The translations under genes were made by a program, and so were the position numbers. A DNA stretch of 64,000 bases. Origin: Hoplostethus atlanticus (lineage: Eukaryota > Chordata > Actinopteri > Trachichthyiformes > Trachichthyidae). The DNA lies in the NCBI GenBank assembly GCA_034670405.1, contig JAXDDX010000039.1:1259001-1323000 (forward strand). Reading direction: 5' to 3'. Shown piece after piece: positions 1 to 11,223 of the stretch; the first letter of the stretch is position 1, and each line of letters opens with the position of its first letter. The notes below the pieces were generated by a model. It had not been told where the DNA came from and did no database searches. It saw only the letters and a program-made list of their open reading frames with translations.

Positions 1-134
1 GATCCCACATTTATTTTGCGAACGACTGAAAAGCAAAATTGAGCCTAATTTTCTAACATGCTGTGTGAGTGGTTCTTACACCTCCATGACCACGGTCCTT
101 TTTACCTGGTTGCTCAGTTTGGCTGGATGACCAG

Positions 135-1058
135 GGGCCTGTTCCAAGAAGCGGGTTTAGTGAAAACTCTGAGTTTGTTAACCCTGAGATGAGGGAAACT
201 CTGGGTTTTCCGTTCCAGAAAGAGAGGTAACTCAAACTCTGATTCAGTTACCATGGTAACTGAATGCACAGTTCACAATAAAGACACCTTTCATTTGGTC
301 TTCTTTATTTCCTACAAATACAAAAGCAACAGTTAGTATTTTTATATTGTTCCAACAACACATTTCACCTGTGACCATGCACCCACCTCTAACTTATGTT
401 CGAGTAATTAAATTTCTAGATCTGCCTTTCTAATTTTCCACCCCAAGTACACCATTTGAAGTATGTCTGGCCCAGACAGCTCAGTTAGTAGAGCATTAGA
501 CTCTCAGTCTCAGAGTTGTGGGTTCGATCCCCACATAGTGTTAACTATCACCTTTGTAAGTCGCTTTGGATAAAAGCCTCTGCTAAATGAATGTAATGTT
601 TTTATATTTCATTTTCAGCTGCTGCCAAGTGCGCTTTGCGCCCGTGGGATTGCACCTAAATGACATTTTTTTTTTCCCAATACCATTCCACCACTTTCTC
701 ACATGTAGGTAATATTATAAGAAAGTGTGGTTAAATGTTAAATGAATACACTGCTGCATTCAAACGTACGCATTGACTCGGGCAGCGATTCTCTCCCACG
801 CCAATTCCCTCTCCTTTACGACCCTTCTGCTTGCTGGTTGCCATGGTGAATCGTAGTATCGGACCTCCATTGATGATGGCTTTTTATTGTCGACGCGCAC
901 GCGCTTAACTCAAGGTGAACATACTCAAAGTTGATTGAACTAACTCAGATCAGCCGTTCTGGAACCGAAAAACTCAGACTTTGCCATCTCGGAATGAATC
1001 AGCTCAGAGTGCAGGGTTACACTCAGAGTTTGCTGAACCTGCTTCTTGGAACAGGCCC
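135..1058. mobile_element. Non-autonomous DNA transposon with terminal inverted repeats
   Basis: The left end GGGCCTGTTCCAAGAAGC (135-152) is the exact reverse complement of 1041-1058. Similarity continues inward for roughly 100 bp on each side, with shared blocks such as GTTTAG/GTTCAG, CTCTGAG and GGTTTTCCGTTCCAGAA versus its diverged copy. No transposase is present, so this is a MITE-like or internally deleted element. A clear target-site duplication was not found and the superfamily is not assigned. A SINE lies in the middle. Confidence 0.6.
470..600 (+). mobile_element. tRNA-Lys-like SINE
   Basis: The head (470-540) resembles a tRNA-Lys gene: GCCCAGACAGCTCAGTTAG, an A box around 478-490 and the B box GGTTCGATCC at 521-530. 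It is followed by a tail containing GTAAGTCGCTTTGGATAAAA and then CTGCTAAATGA, the well-known 3' tail shared by teleost SINEs and L2-type LINEs. It is therefore a retroposed SINE rather than a tRNA gene. It is nested inside the inverted-repeat element. Confidence 0.8.
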
Positions 1059-1238
1059 TTGCTCTATGAAGAGTTGGGTAGTATTTGTATTTATTTATTT
1101 TTTTTAATCGAAAGGAATCAGCTCCCTCTGCTGGCAAGTGGATAATAGTGCTGACTGACCACAAAAATCAGCAGGGGAATGAGATTGATTGGGATGCTCA
1201 TTCTTCATATTTATTTGTTCCTTTTCTTCCCTTTGTAG

Positions 1239-1480
1239 GAACCTGGCAGCTATTCAAGACAGAGAGATATGCTGCTACTCTATTTCCTGCAAAGAGAAAG
1301 ACAACATTGGTGAGTTGCAGTAGCCGCTGATGTGTTATCCTATTGGTGAGGCGAATCATTACGTAAGCTACTGAATGAGAAACGCCTGGATTCTCCCACT
1401 GACCCGCCATCATGCCTCTTCTGATTCCAGATATCACACTTCAGTGGCTCATCCAGCACTCAAAATCACGGAGAAGCTGA
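1239..1480 (+). CDS. arl8b: arl8b, last two coding exons (partial gene)
   Basis: Exons 1239-1309 and 1431-1480 (stop TGA 1478-1480). They encode the C-terminus of the Arf-like small GTPase ARL8B, which recruits kinesin adaptors and HOPS to lysosomes and drives lysosome movement. The first exon reads [20 protein letters not shown] and then DNI; the second reads [16 protein letters not shown]. Both match my memory of vertebrate ARL8 (human ARL8B has [11 protein letters not shown]), including the SCKEKDNID segment and SKSRRS end. The acceptor is tttgtag|G, the donor G|gtgagt and the second acceptor attccag|AT; phases agree (AT|G, G|AT). The first exon is 71 bp. The GTP-binding exons are upstream of the window. 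ARL8A is the main alternative; the SKSRRS ending and the edem1 neighbour favour ARL8B. Confidence 0.92.
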
Positions 1481-2385
1481 AAATGCAGGAGTAGTTTCCC
1501 AGCCGGGGTCTGCCATGCTGCTGTCATGCCACACCCTCGTCACTCTGTGATGATGTACAGTCGTCTCTCTCACATGCTGCACTGTTCTGCTCGTGTCACC
1601 CTTTTTTCTTTTTTCTTTTATTATTTCACCTTGTGATTCTTTCAGATACCCTGAGAATGCACTACTAGAAGATGTAACCCTGAAACCAAATTTAAGGAGT
1701 CACGTATTTGTCATTATACCTCCTGTAAAAGAACCTCATTTCTGATCTCCCCTTCACCCTCCAGACATTACCACGTTGATCATACCCAGTGGTTTATAAC
1801 GCTAGTTATCGGGTATGCAACAACACCCTCAGGAAGGATGACTTAGTCTGTCAAACAGGCTTCTCAAATAATGAGAAATGTTCCTCACCCTACTATGAGA
1901 CTGAGTTTGCTGACCGTCATCCTTTACCAAATCAAAGAGGTTTCTTTCAAGGACATTTCTATTATTGTAGAAAAGAGTGCATTAAAGTAAGTCAAGTTAA
2001 GCAGGTATGTACAAATATCAAGCTAGTATGATTTTTACTGGTGTGAGATGCGCGTGTATGAATCTGATTCTATTTAAATTGTGAATGTACTGAAGGTGGT
2101 GGTGGGTTGTGTGGTTCATACTGGCCTGTGTAATCAGCCTCGGTGGAATGATGTCCTTTGTGCTGCCTCCAGCTGAGAGGGTGGCAGAATTTAAAGTGCC
2201 TTGTGCAATGTCTCTCACCTCTGAAGCGAAGCAGCATGCAAGGTGTGCCTACCTGAGCAAAGTCAGAAACACAACTCGAAGATATTCTAGAAATAAAAAG
2301 GCATGCTTTTTAATTTAGACATTGTACTGTTCTTTGTATCCTCGTCACCGGCTGGCGGCAATTCGGTTCAGCTGGACCGAATAAA
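1481..2385 (+). other. arl8b: arl8b 3' UTR (probable)
   Basis: The sequence after the arl8b stop has no coding signal. It contains AATAAA at 2292-2297 and at 2380-2385, either of which could end the transcript. The extent is inferred; no transcript evidence is available. Confidence 0.5.
2292..2297 (+). terminator. Candidate arl8b poly(A) signal
   Basis: AATAAA about 0.8 kb after the arl8b stop, followed by a T-rich stretch (2305-2335). A second AATAAA at 2380-2385 is an alternative. Confidence 0.4.
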
Positions 2386-3960
2386 TTCATGGTAGTCAAT
2401 GCACTTCAGACTTCTACTGCTCCTCTTACCGACATAACAACTACTCCTCGTTCTACTTTTCTTACCAGTCCTACAACTAGTCCTGCTCCTGCTACTCCTC
2501 ATCCAAATAATCCTACTACTCCCTCAACCACCCTGCCACAATACTTTGCACCCTAGTAACCACGAGCACCCACTAAGTTACTGGGTGGTTACTAAGGTGG
2601 TTACTGGGTGGTTACTACTAGTGGTTACTACAAGTTGGACTTGGAACTCGGTAGCAGTTGACTCAACCACTAAACTAACTTGACACTAGCTATAAAAACC
2701 TCCACTGCTGGTAAAGGCCGAGTTACGTCCACAAGCTAAAGTTATTAGCCATTTGCTATGTTAAAAAGGCGACATCACTAATTGACACTGTTCACAAACT
2801 TCTTTTAGTCCTCTTCCAAACTTGTTACAGACTTTTTTTTCTTTTCTTGTGTTAACAATAGAAATGGCAGGAAAACAAACGACCATCACATAAAACCCCT
2901 CTGGGCTCTTTCATCCCCTTCTCCCCCCTGCCTCCGTACATCCAGTGATCTGGACTTATAATAAGTTAAGTTTACTTTTTCAGCGCTAGATCATAATGTA
3001 AAAGTTTCACTCACGTCAATGGAGAAAATTAATCAAAATCTGAATTCAGTATGTGCACAATTGTCAGTCTTTTGTAGTAAATCCTTTTAAGGGCTATTGT
3101 GATTGACTTTGAAATGTTTTTGCAGCTTTTTGAGTTGTGACATTTACTCTGAACCAAGTAGTGTCTATAAGATTATTTCATTACATTATATGCAATCAAT
3201 ACATATAATCAATCAAGGTTGCCTTTCTGATTAAAAAAAAACAAACTCGCCTTTGAATTGTGTATCTGTCTGTCTCTCTGTCTCCCTGAAGATACAGTGA
3301 TAGAGAATGAGCTTATGGTGCTGCTGAGCTCCATAGATACACTGAACCTGAATCAAATACTGTAGACAGTCATGTTGTGTTGTAGGTGCCTAAAATAGAC
3401 CCTTATGTTTTTAGTTATGTTCATATAATGATGACTTACTTTCAGCCTGTGCTACTTTTAAAGATACATACATACATTGCTATTCCTGCTCTTAAAGGTA
3501 TATGTTTATTCCATTGACAAAATCCTACTGTTTTTAGTTTTTTGCTTTGATTCAATGTTTTGTGTTTCTGTATCTTTGATTATTGATAATCCAGTGAGTA
3601 CTACTCCAGCTACTTTCAGAAAGCGCACACGTGTGTCTCCAGAAAAAAGTACTTTTTGTAGTTCTTTTGTAACAGATTTGGGGAACAATAATGTGACTAG
3701 AGAACCAGACCGTGGGGAGTTACTTTGGGATCTATATAGGGATTTAGAAGTCAGTGATTTTGATTTGCACTGCGTCGCTCCTTGTGGCCAATTTTGCAGA
3801 AGGTGAATCATTTAACACATTTGTCTAATACATGTACATTAAAACATTTGGCTCGTTGGCCCCATTCTGCTCACCTGTCCGTTTTCAGTGCTGTAGAAAA
3901 ACCGCCATTTGTTGGGATCCCGAGTGATCAAAACTCAAAAGGATCCTTCTACCTTTGGAC
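2386..3960. other. arl8b-edem1 intergenic DNA
   Basis: No gene is seen. There is a run rich in CTACTCCT-like words at about 2410-2530 and a degenerate GGTGGTTACT tandem repeat at about 2575-2635. The rest is AT-rich, with short open frames that show no family resemblance. Confidence 0.6.
2575..2635. repeat. Degenerate GGTGGTTACT tandem repeat
   Basis: About five imperfect copies of the 10-mer GGTGGTTACT, spaced by variable bases. Confidence 0.55.
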
Positions 3961-3970
3961 ATGTCATGCT

Positions 3971-3989
3971 TGTGGCTGTTTTCTATTGG
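3971..3989 (-). promoter_or_regulatory. ERSE-like element upstream of edem1
   Basis: Read on the minus strand this is CCAAT-N9-CCACA, one base from the ER stress response element consensus CCAAT-N9-CCACG. It lies about 320 bp before the edem1 start codon. ERSEs work in either orientation, bound by NF-Y with ATF6/XBP1, and EDEM1 is a known unfolded-protein-response target. Function here is inferred. Confidence 0.5.
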
Positions 3990-4013
3990 CGAACAAGTTA
4001 AATTGCTCGAACA

Positions 4014-4019
4014 ACGTCA
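4014..4019 (-). promoter_or_regulatory. UPRE/CRE-like core upstream of edem1
   Basis: ACGTCA on the plus strand, so TGACGTTG on the minus strand, one mismatch from the XBP1 site TGACGTG(G/A). It lies 25 bp from the ERSE-like site. Confidence 0.3.
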
Positions 4020-4067
4020 GCAATGCCACGATACCTAAATCATCCGTAATCACAAGAGTGACAGCCT

Positions 4068-4077
4068 CGTGGCCAAT
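4068..4077 (-). promoter_or_regulatory. ERSE-II-like element upstream of edem1
   Basis: CGTGGCCAAT is the reverse of ATTGG-CCACG. ERSE-II normally has one base between the two halves, and here there is none. A further CCAAT box is at 4126-4130. Together with the site at 3971-3989 this makes a CCAAT/CCACG-rich proximal promoter. Confidence 0.4.
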
Positions 4078-4311
4078 CACTGGACGGCGCTGGCTTCTCT
4101 CTTAGATGACGACACGACTGAAGAACCAATCACACCTCGAAGCCTGGGAGGGACTGGTTTGTTGACAGGAAGCGTGTGAGGCAGTATCAGTCAAGACAGC
4201 CTCTGTGTTTGTAATTCAACCTGACAAAAAAAGAAGCAGATTCCGTACCCGTTTGTCCCTCGAGGGTTCGCGGAACCAAACTATGCGTTTTAAGACTGAC
4301 CCGTGGCAAAG

Positions 4312-7300
4312 ATGCAATGGAGGTCAATAGTAGTTGGTCTGGTTTTACTACGACTCTCTCTCAGCTGTGTCTTGTGGCTAGCCTTTGGATTGGGACCTAG
4401 CGTTAGCTGGGGATTCAACTTCCCTCTCAATTTCAATTTGCACAAATTAGACTTAACGCTATTCAAGGAGGAAAAATGGACCGGCTCGAAGAGTGACTCG
4501 TGGTCACAGCGACGACCCAGCCATGACACGTACGGCGAGCCGCGGACCTCCTGCTCCAAGATTGGAGACGAGTCACCCCAGAGATCCTACCTGAGCCTCT
4601 TTGACGGCAACCGGGACGAGTACGTCAGGAGATACAGCTCCTTCCCCGACACGCTTAAAGCGAAAATGAAAGACATGGCGAGGGAAATGTTCTACTTTGG
4701 ATATGACAATTACATGAAATATGCCTTTCCCGAAGACGAGCTGAATCCCATTGCCTGCGAAGGGAGGGGGCCAGACGTCCTCAACCCGTGAGTCATCCAC
4801 AACACCTGTAGTGGGAACCTGGCCACATGCTGACCGGGCAGACCGTGCCAAGCCAGCTCACCGCTTAACTGTCTTCTGCACTCACTGTTATTTGCATTGG
4901 TCATACCAGCGGTTGCTAAACAAATGAGGCACTATTGCATTCCTGCTGCTCAGTAGTGAATGGGTTGAGACAGACAGTAACACATTGGTTGGCTTGCAAA
5001 CTGTGACCTACAGGGGGTCCTGGGGGGTTGCCCAGGGGGATCCCCAGCAACTGACGGATAGTTTCATTTTATTCATTTGAAGTTAGGACAGTGAGAGATG
5101 GGAGGTTTCGCTCTCCCCGCTGTCATCTTCCCGCAACCAGTTTTGTACAAAATCACATCCAACAGTAAAACTCTTCTAGATGGGGACTCCCTGGGGGAAA
5201 ACAACACCCCTGACATAGGATACGTTTAGCTTGACAGCTGCAATTGTCAGTCAGTGTCGTGGATTCCTGTAAGTAGAGAGTGAGACAAGTCTGATGAAAC
5301 TCAGACACACTGGTTATTCTGTCGGCCGACATTTATTCTGCAGAATAGCAGAGACACTGGTCATACATTCATCTGACAGTGTACCTGTGATCTCAATGAA
5401 TACTTTCTGGTGAGGTCCTTTTATACCAGAGAGTTACACAAAGGACAGCATGATTGTTTAACTAACCTTCGATCAGACCAGAGAGGAGGGGAAAAACATG
5501 TATGCATTAGAGATATCATACTGACTTCATCATATTGACATATTGACATGTCTGTGTACCTTTTCTATGCATCATCAGCAGTCTACATCAGCAATGCAAT
5601 CCAGCAACATTTCTTTCAGTTTCAGAACAGGAAGTGCATTTTGAAACGTAGCAGCTTCCCTCTTCAGTTGAAAAATAAAATGTCAACCCTCCCACATGCA
5701 TAAGGTCTACAGGGGGTGGACAAAACCACAGACTCTCTCAGTCTAAGAACATGAAGTAATAAGGAGTAGAGTCACCCTCTGGCACCAGAACAGCTTCCAT
5801 AAGGTTCAGTGATGTTTAGACCTGATTTGATCAATTCAATTCTGAGGTCATTCTGAGGTTGAGACTGTTGATTTGTCGTGTGTAGATTAGATTAAATGGC
5901 TCTTTATTGTGGGAAATTGCAGTTATGCAGCAGTACAAAACAAGAGAGAGGCACACATCACTATACAATAAACAGGTTCGGAGGATAATGGTTGTATAAA
6001 AAAAATCCCCAAAAATATACAAGGTAGTGCAAGAAATAATAGCGTTCCCTGTGGTGAACTTTGACTTGCAGCCACCGTTCCTCTTCGCCAAATACAGTTT
6101 GTCCACATTTGTCTTAAGTTGAGACCGCTCACCTTGAGACATTAAATAAATGTGCAGTTTTTGACTGATACCCCCTCGACTCAGGCACCAAGTCTGGTAT
6201 TTTTGGAACTCTGTTGGTTGGCTTATGTTGAAACATCTGACTGACTCACTGACTGATTCACTGACTGACTGTTACTTCCTTGTTTCATGTGGCGTCTCGG
6301 TTGTTTTGTCCCCCTGTAGTCTAGAAAAGGTTTTACTCTCACTGAACACTAGACAGTCTAATCCCATGTTGCTGGTTTATTGCTGGTTGTTTATTACTGC
6401 TACTGGTTGCATGGCTGAGTCTGTTTTGTCATTTCAGATCAAACATCAACATAAACGATGTCTTAGGGAACTACTCCCTGACACTCATCGACACCTTAGA
6501 CACCTTACTGGTAAGCTGTCGTTTATCTTTTCTTGTCCTCCAGACTAAGTAGTACACCTGGTAAAGAAACCAAAAAAAGACTGGAAAAATAAAGTCAGAT
6601 CATTTGAACATATGATCAGATAAGTTAAGTTTTCTTTGGGCTTTTGAAAAAGGTTAATATGTGACAGTCAAACATGCATGTTATGTCTATTCTGAGGCTG
6701 TAAAAGGTTTCTTCACATTTGTAATGTTTCTTTACTCCTGTATTGTGAGTTATGAAAGGTTTTATCCGCAGCTTTCAGTCTACAAGATCTTCATCGAACT
6801 CGTTACCCTACAGCTCTGTATTCGTCTGACTCTGTTCAGATACAGTGAAAAGGAGTCTCTAACAATAGTAACAGTCCATATTTGTGTGTTTGTTTGTTTG
6901 TTTGTTGATATTTCAGGTGCTCGGCAATGTCACCGAATTCCACAGAGCTGTCAAGCTGGTCATAGATACCGTTTCGTTTGACAAGGACTCAACCGTGCAG
7001 GTCTTTGAGGCCAACATCAGGTACAAATATTTCATCCAAGTGTGACATAAAAAAGGATGCTGTGAGCTTGTAATTTGTAAATAGAAAATCCACTTTGACA
7101 TTATGGGATGTTGTGTCTAGATCAGTGATAAGAAATCCTAATTTAACCCATTGGAATTCAGGTTGTAGCACCACAAAATGCGTAAAAGTCAAGGTGGTTG
7201 AACATTTTCTGAAGGCACGGTGTAAATATTGTGTCAGATATGACATCTAGGTTAAAGCACCAGGGCATTTGTTTCTGTGTGGGACCCAAGTCTCATATTT

Positions 7301-9820
7301 CTCTTTTCTTTTCAGGATCCTGGGAAGCCTGATCTCAGCCCACATTCTACTGACTGACCCCAAACATCCCTTTGGCAAGGTGGGGCTGGAGGGTTATGAC
7401 GATGAGCTGCTCCACCTGGCCCACGACCTGGCCGTCCGCCTGCTGCCCGCCTTCGAGAACACCAGCACAGGCATTCCCTACCCCAGGGTACGGTAGGCTG
7501 CTCTGGCTTTCGTTTGTACTGAAGTGAAACGAGGTGTCTGCTGATGTGCAGATTAGTATAACAATCATACTCAAGTGAGTGAACATACTATGACCCACAA
7601 TGACAGAAATGTCACCCGGCAGCTTTACTCATTCATGCTTTTCATGCAGGTGAACCTGAAGAGTGGTGTCCCAGCTGATAGCATCAACGAGACCTGCACG
7701 GCGGGCGCCGGGTCCCTGCTGGTGGAGTTTGGCATATTGAGCCGTTTGATTGGAGATTCCACGTTTGAGTGGGTAGCCAGACGGGCTGTCAGAGCGCTGT
7801 GGAACCTGAGGAGCAACGAAACCGGCCTGTTAGGTCAGTACAGCTATTCAGTTGGGTGAATAGGATTTTCCCACAGGTATCACATTCAAAGCACGTTTAA
7901 TTTGCTTCTGTCCAAAACGTTTAGGAAACATAGTGAACATCCAAACAGGCCAGTGGGTTAGCAAGCAGAGTGGCCTGGGGGCTGGTATGGACTCCTTCTA
8001 TGAGTACCTACTGAAGTCCTACATCCTTTTTGGTGAGAAAGAGGACTACAGGATGTTCCAGGCGGCTTATGAGAGCATACAGAACCACCTGAGAAGAGGG
8101 TGAGTCCTGAAAGAGGTTGACATTGATTCATTGATTTGACTGTCTGCATTGATTGGGTATTTTGTTTGTGAGTGGATGATTGACTGGACAAAGAGGAACT
8201 GGTGGTTTTTCTTTTCTTGTTGGCGATGTGGAGAGCTGAATGTTCCTGTAGCGCCATTACAGTACTGGAGGTTTCAGGCAGATCAAAATATGAATTCCAA
8301 GGTATACAGAAGGTTCATCTGCATTTGACGGAGCTCCTTTACGTCTAGCCGCACAGAAAACATGAACCAAGCATAACGCTCCGTCAGCATCCACTGACTA
8401 GATGTCCTTGAGCAAGGCACTCAACCCCCAACTGCTCCCGTGGAGCTGCTCAGTGGCCAACATGAGAAGACTGGGCAGCTCCAAGGTGCAACTATGAATG
8501 TGAAGCAGTGAAACTTTCTCTGATTTAAATAAAGGTTAAAAAAGCTTTATTTAAGGAAGCTTTGTAACAACCCCTCCTGCTCTGTTTGTTTTCCAGGAGA
8601 GAGTCGTGTAATGAAGGGCAGGGTGACCCACCTCTCTACGTTAATGTGAACATGTTCAGCGGCCAGATAATGAACACCTGGATCGACTCCCTTCAGGCCT
8701 TCTTCCCTGGGCTCCAGGTGAGACGACGGGCGGTCAGCTACGAGCGCTCCGACATTAAGGTGTATAGGAACTAAAGGTATATTCTACCGCTCTGTGTCCC
8801 AGGTGCTGAGTGGTGATGTAGAGAATGCCATTTGCCTGCATGCCTTCTACTACGCCATCTGGAAGCGCTTCGGGGCTTTGCCGGAGAGGTACAACTGGCA
8901 GCTGCAGGCTCCCGATGTGCTCTTCTACCCCTTAAGGCCAGAGCTGGTGGAGTCGACCTATCTGCTGTACCAGGTAGCGATACACATCTGTTCTAACACC
9001 GCATAAAGGGGATCCAGTCATCCAGTCACTTCAGTCAGTTGTTCCTTCTCTTCACACAGGCGACCAAAAATCCTTTCTATTTGCACGTTGGAATGGATAT
9101 TCTTCAGAGCCTTGAGAAAAATGCCAAAGTCAGGTATGCATCAGAGCGTATATATTCTTGGGTGTCTTGACGATGCTTTCACACGCCCACATTGAGCTGA
9201 GCTGTGTCGTTTTGCAGATGTGGGTATGCCACTCTCCACCATGTCGTGGACAAATCCAAAGAGGATCGCATGGAGAGCTTCTTCCTCAGTGAGACCTGCA
9301 AATACCTTTACCTGGTAGGTTCAGATCCAGGCTCACAGCCGGTTCAGAAGCAACCCTGCACATACTGTAAATACCAATACACATTTCTCTTTCCTCCGTT
9401 GCAGCTGTTTGACGAGGACAACCCACTGCACAAATCTGAGAACAAGTACATCTTCACCACTGAGGGCCACGTTGTGCCTATCGACAAGCGCTTCAGGGAG
9501 AAACAGTGGAATGACCTGTTCCCTTGTGAGGACGGAGCAGTGGCGGAGAACGAGCCAAACTGGCCTCCCAGCAACACCAGCAATGTAAGGCCGATATCCT
9601 GCACCTGCCCAGTTCACTGGCACCGTTGGCAATGCGATATGTAGTTTATTTTAATGGCTTTGGGTATTTTGTAGGGGTAATCGTGTTTATAATCGTAATC
9701 GACATTTTAATTATGTAATCGTGGCAAATTTTCAAAATCGTTGATTTCGATTGTTATTTAGGCTACAAGAACGAGGAACGTCTAGAAGCGCCAGTTAGCA
9801 AAGCAACCAGTGTGACTGTC

Positions 9821-9914
<94 letters not shown>

Positions 9915-10451
9915 CGCGCATCAGACGTAACATCACTTTCCCGTGAATGAATGGGCCAAATACTTTCCCCAATGCTGCGTTCATGAACTGTCCCCTTAAA
10001 AAATACTACGTCGTATTCAGTCACGTCCCTCCGCCCCGTCCGATAACGCCGTGTTCAGACAGGTTTTGACCGTTCGTTTTTTGCGAGCCGCGAGCGAATG
10101 TGTCAAGCCGGACAGGAAGTCAGACACAGGAACGGCATAGAGCATCCGGTCAATTTCAAAATAAAACAAATTTCAAAATAACACAAAACAAATACAATAA
10201 TCGTTCATTAATCGTAATCGAGGTAAAAGTTTGAAATAATCGTGATATTGATTTGAAGTCATATCGCCCACCCCTAGTATTTTGGTTACTTTACATTGTC
10301 TGCCATCATGAACCTTTTTAGATGAGTCACGTTCTGTTCTTCGTTTCCTCTCACCCTGCAGTGTGAAAGGATCCCGGAGGAGCGGCGCTACGCTCTGCCG
10401 CTGAAGAGCGTCTACATGAGGCAGATTGATCAAATGGTGGGACTGTTCTGA
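4312..10451 (+). CDS. edem1: edem1, ER degradation-enhancing alpha-mannosidase-like protein 1
   Basis: Exons: 4312-4787, 6438-6510, 6917-7020, 7316-7487, 7650-7833, 7925-8099, 8597-8717, 8803-8973, 9060-9133, 9218-9314, 9405-9584, 10362-10451. They join in frame to 1917 bp (638 residues; human EDEM1 is 657). All introns are GT-AG with matching phase. The protein belongs to glycoside hydrolase family 47. It acts in the ER lumen, where it recognises or trims mannose on misfolded glycoproteins and passes them to ER-associated degradation. Residues 1-30 are a hydrophobic signal/anchor ([16 protein letters not shown]). The GH47 domain spans roughly 115-580, with [14 protein letters not shown] at about 290-303, WNLRSN in exon 5 and the calcium-binding TTEGH at 567-571. 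N-glycosylation sites include NYS at 170 and NVT at 187. The protein ends [16 protein letters not shown]. The ATG at 4312 was chosen over an in-frame GTG at 4303 because the family begins MQWR. The region before the GH47 domain is variable between species. Confidence 0.97.
5232..5697 (-). mobile_element. Possible solo LTR
   Basis: Read on the minus strand, the segment begins TGTGGGAGGGTTGAC. It has a TATAAAA box (5419-5425), an AATAAA about 85 bp downstream (5332-5337), a short U5-like part and a terminal CA. This is the layout of a retroelement LTR. No internal retroviral genes, primer-binding site or convincing target-site duplication were found, so it is a tentative call. Confidence 0.35.
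5876..6060 (-). repeat. Degraded dispersed retroelement 3' end
   Basis: Starts AGATTAGATTAAATGGCTC and then TTTATTGTG, like the antisense 3' ends of many fish SINE/LINE copies. The rest is diverged and the family is not assigned. Confidence 0.35.
8361..8545 (+). repeat. Diverged teleost interspersed repeat in edem1 intron 6
   Basis: Contains TGTCCTTGAGCAAGGCACTC, then AACTGCTCCCG, CTATGAATGTG and AATAAAGG. These words recur in order in a common fish interspersed repeat. The copy is short and diverged, and the class is not assigned. Confidence 0.5.
9672..10279. mobile_element. TAATCG-rich inverted-repeat insertion in edem1 intron 11
   Basis: The left end (TAGGGGTAATCGTG, about 9672) and the reverse complement of the right end (CTAGGGGTGGGCGATAT, ending about 10279) share a start and many CGATTA/TAATCG words. 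This suggests a diverged non-autonomous element. It contains the long TG/CG repeat. No transposase frame is present. Confidence 0.4.
9825..9919. repeat. (TG)n microsatellite running into (CG)n
   Basis: About 41 TG units are followed directly by about 6-7 CG units. It is a pure alternating purine-pyrimidine tract of 95 bp in edem1 intron 11. Open frames reading poly His-Thr across it are artefacts. Confidence 0.97.
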
Positions 10452-11184
10452 GTGGGAGGACGCAGTTGTGATGGCCCTGGTGTGATCAGGTCTTCAGTAC
10501 ACTCCTTCAGATGCAGCTGCATTGAGGTCAGAAGGGATCCACTGTTGGTCCAAATCCTTTGCCAGTTTTTTGCTGCTCAGGACCCAACTAGAAATTTCTA
10601 ACACTCAAGGAAACCCGAGGAAGCAGTTTGATTACTTGCTGTATTAATTATTAAAGTGCATTATCTTGCAAAGGTGAAAAAAAATAACTTTTCTGCTGGA
10701 AATGTGTGTGGCTTCATATTTCATGACATTTTAGCTCTTGGCAAATCGAGGTTGTGGATGTGATTTTTAACGAACGACTGACTGGGATATATTTTTGATC
10801 AAGAACAAGTGAAGCAAAAAAATGGATGTTGGGGTATTGGTTCAGGCATGTGTGTGCATATACAGTATGTGTGTATTTGTGTGTATGTGTGTTGAAGAGG
10901 TAATGTTGTGTTAGGGGAACAGTGCCATCCATGTAAATATAGACTATAAAGAATCCTCACTACTACAAGATCTCACTAAACATGATGATTAGTGCCTCAC
11001 TGCAATTTATTCTCTCTTCTCTTACATAAGGGCTGCACATTAGCGGATAATAACAAGTAATGGCCTCTGTACATACCGTAAAACCCTAGTTCTTGTAAAG
11101 CGATAATAACATGTTTTCGTTTGTTTTTTTGTTTGTTTTTTTGGTAGGTCTGAGGCTGGTTGTCCAAAATGTTCTTGATTATAA

Positions 11185-11223
11185 GTAGTTGTAGAGACGA
11201 TGATCTCATGTCTCTACAACTAC
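11185..11223 (+). other. Predicted hairpin in edem1 3' UTR
   Basis: GTAGTTGTAGAGAC (11185-11198) is the exact reverse complement of 11210-11223. The inner bases ATGA/TCAT can pair further past a single bulged G. Confidence 0.6.

Larger units (their letters stand above)
1..1238 (+). other. arl8b intron (partial) with repeats
   Basis: This stretch precedes the penultimate arl8b exon and no ARL8 exon is recognisable in it. It is mostly filled by an inverted-repeat element (about 135-1058) with a SINE inserted inside it. The rest is AT-rich with no coding signal. Confidence 0.7.
4788..6437 (+). other. edem1 intron 1
   Basis: A 1.65-kb intron holding a possible solo LTR (about 5232-5697) and a degraded dispersed repeat (about 5876-6060). 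A short CTGACTGA-type tandem is at 6236-6270. No extra exon was recognised. Confidence 0.7.

Noticed and set aside
470..540. Functional tRNA-Lys gene
   Set aside because: The body is diverged, it lacks a proper acceptor-stem 3' half, and it is fused to a SINE/LINE 3' tail.
4303..4311. In-frame GTG start for edem1, three codons upstream
   Set aside because: Family members begin MQWR, which matches the ATG at 4312.
9763..10024. Open frames with poly His-Thr
   Set aside because: Produced by the TG/CA microsatellite.
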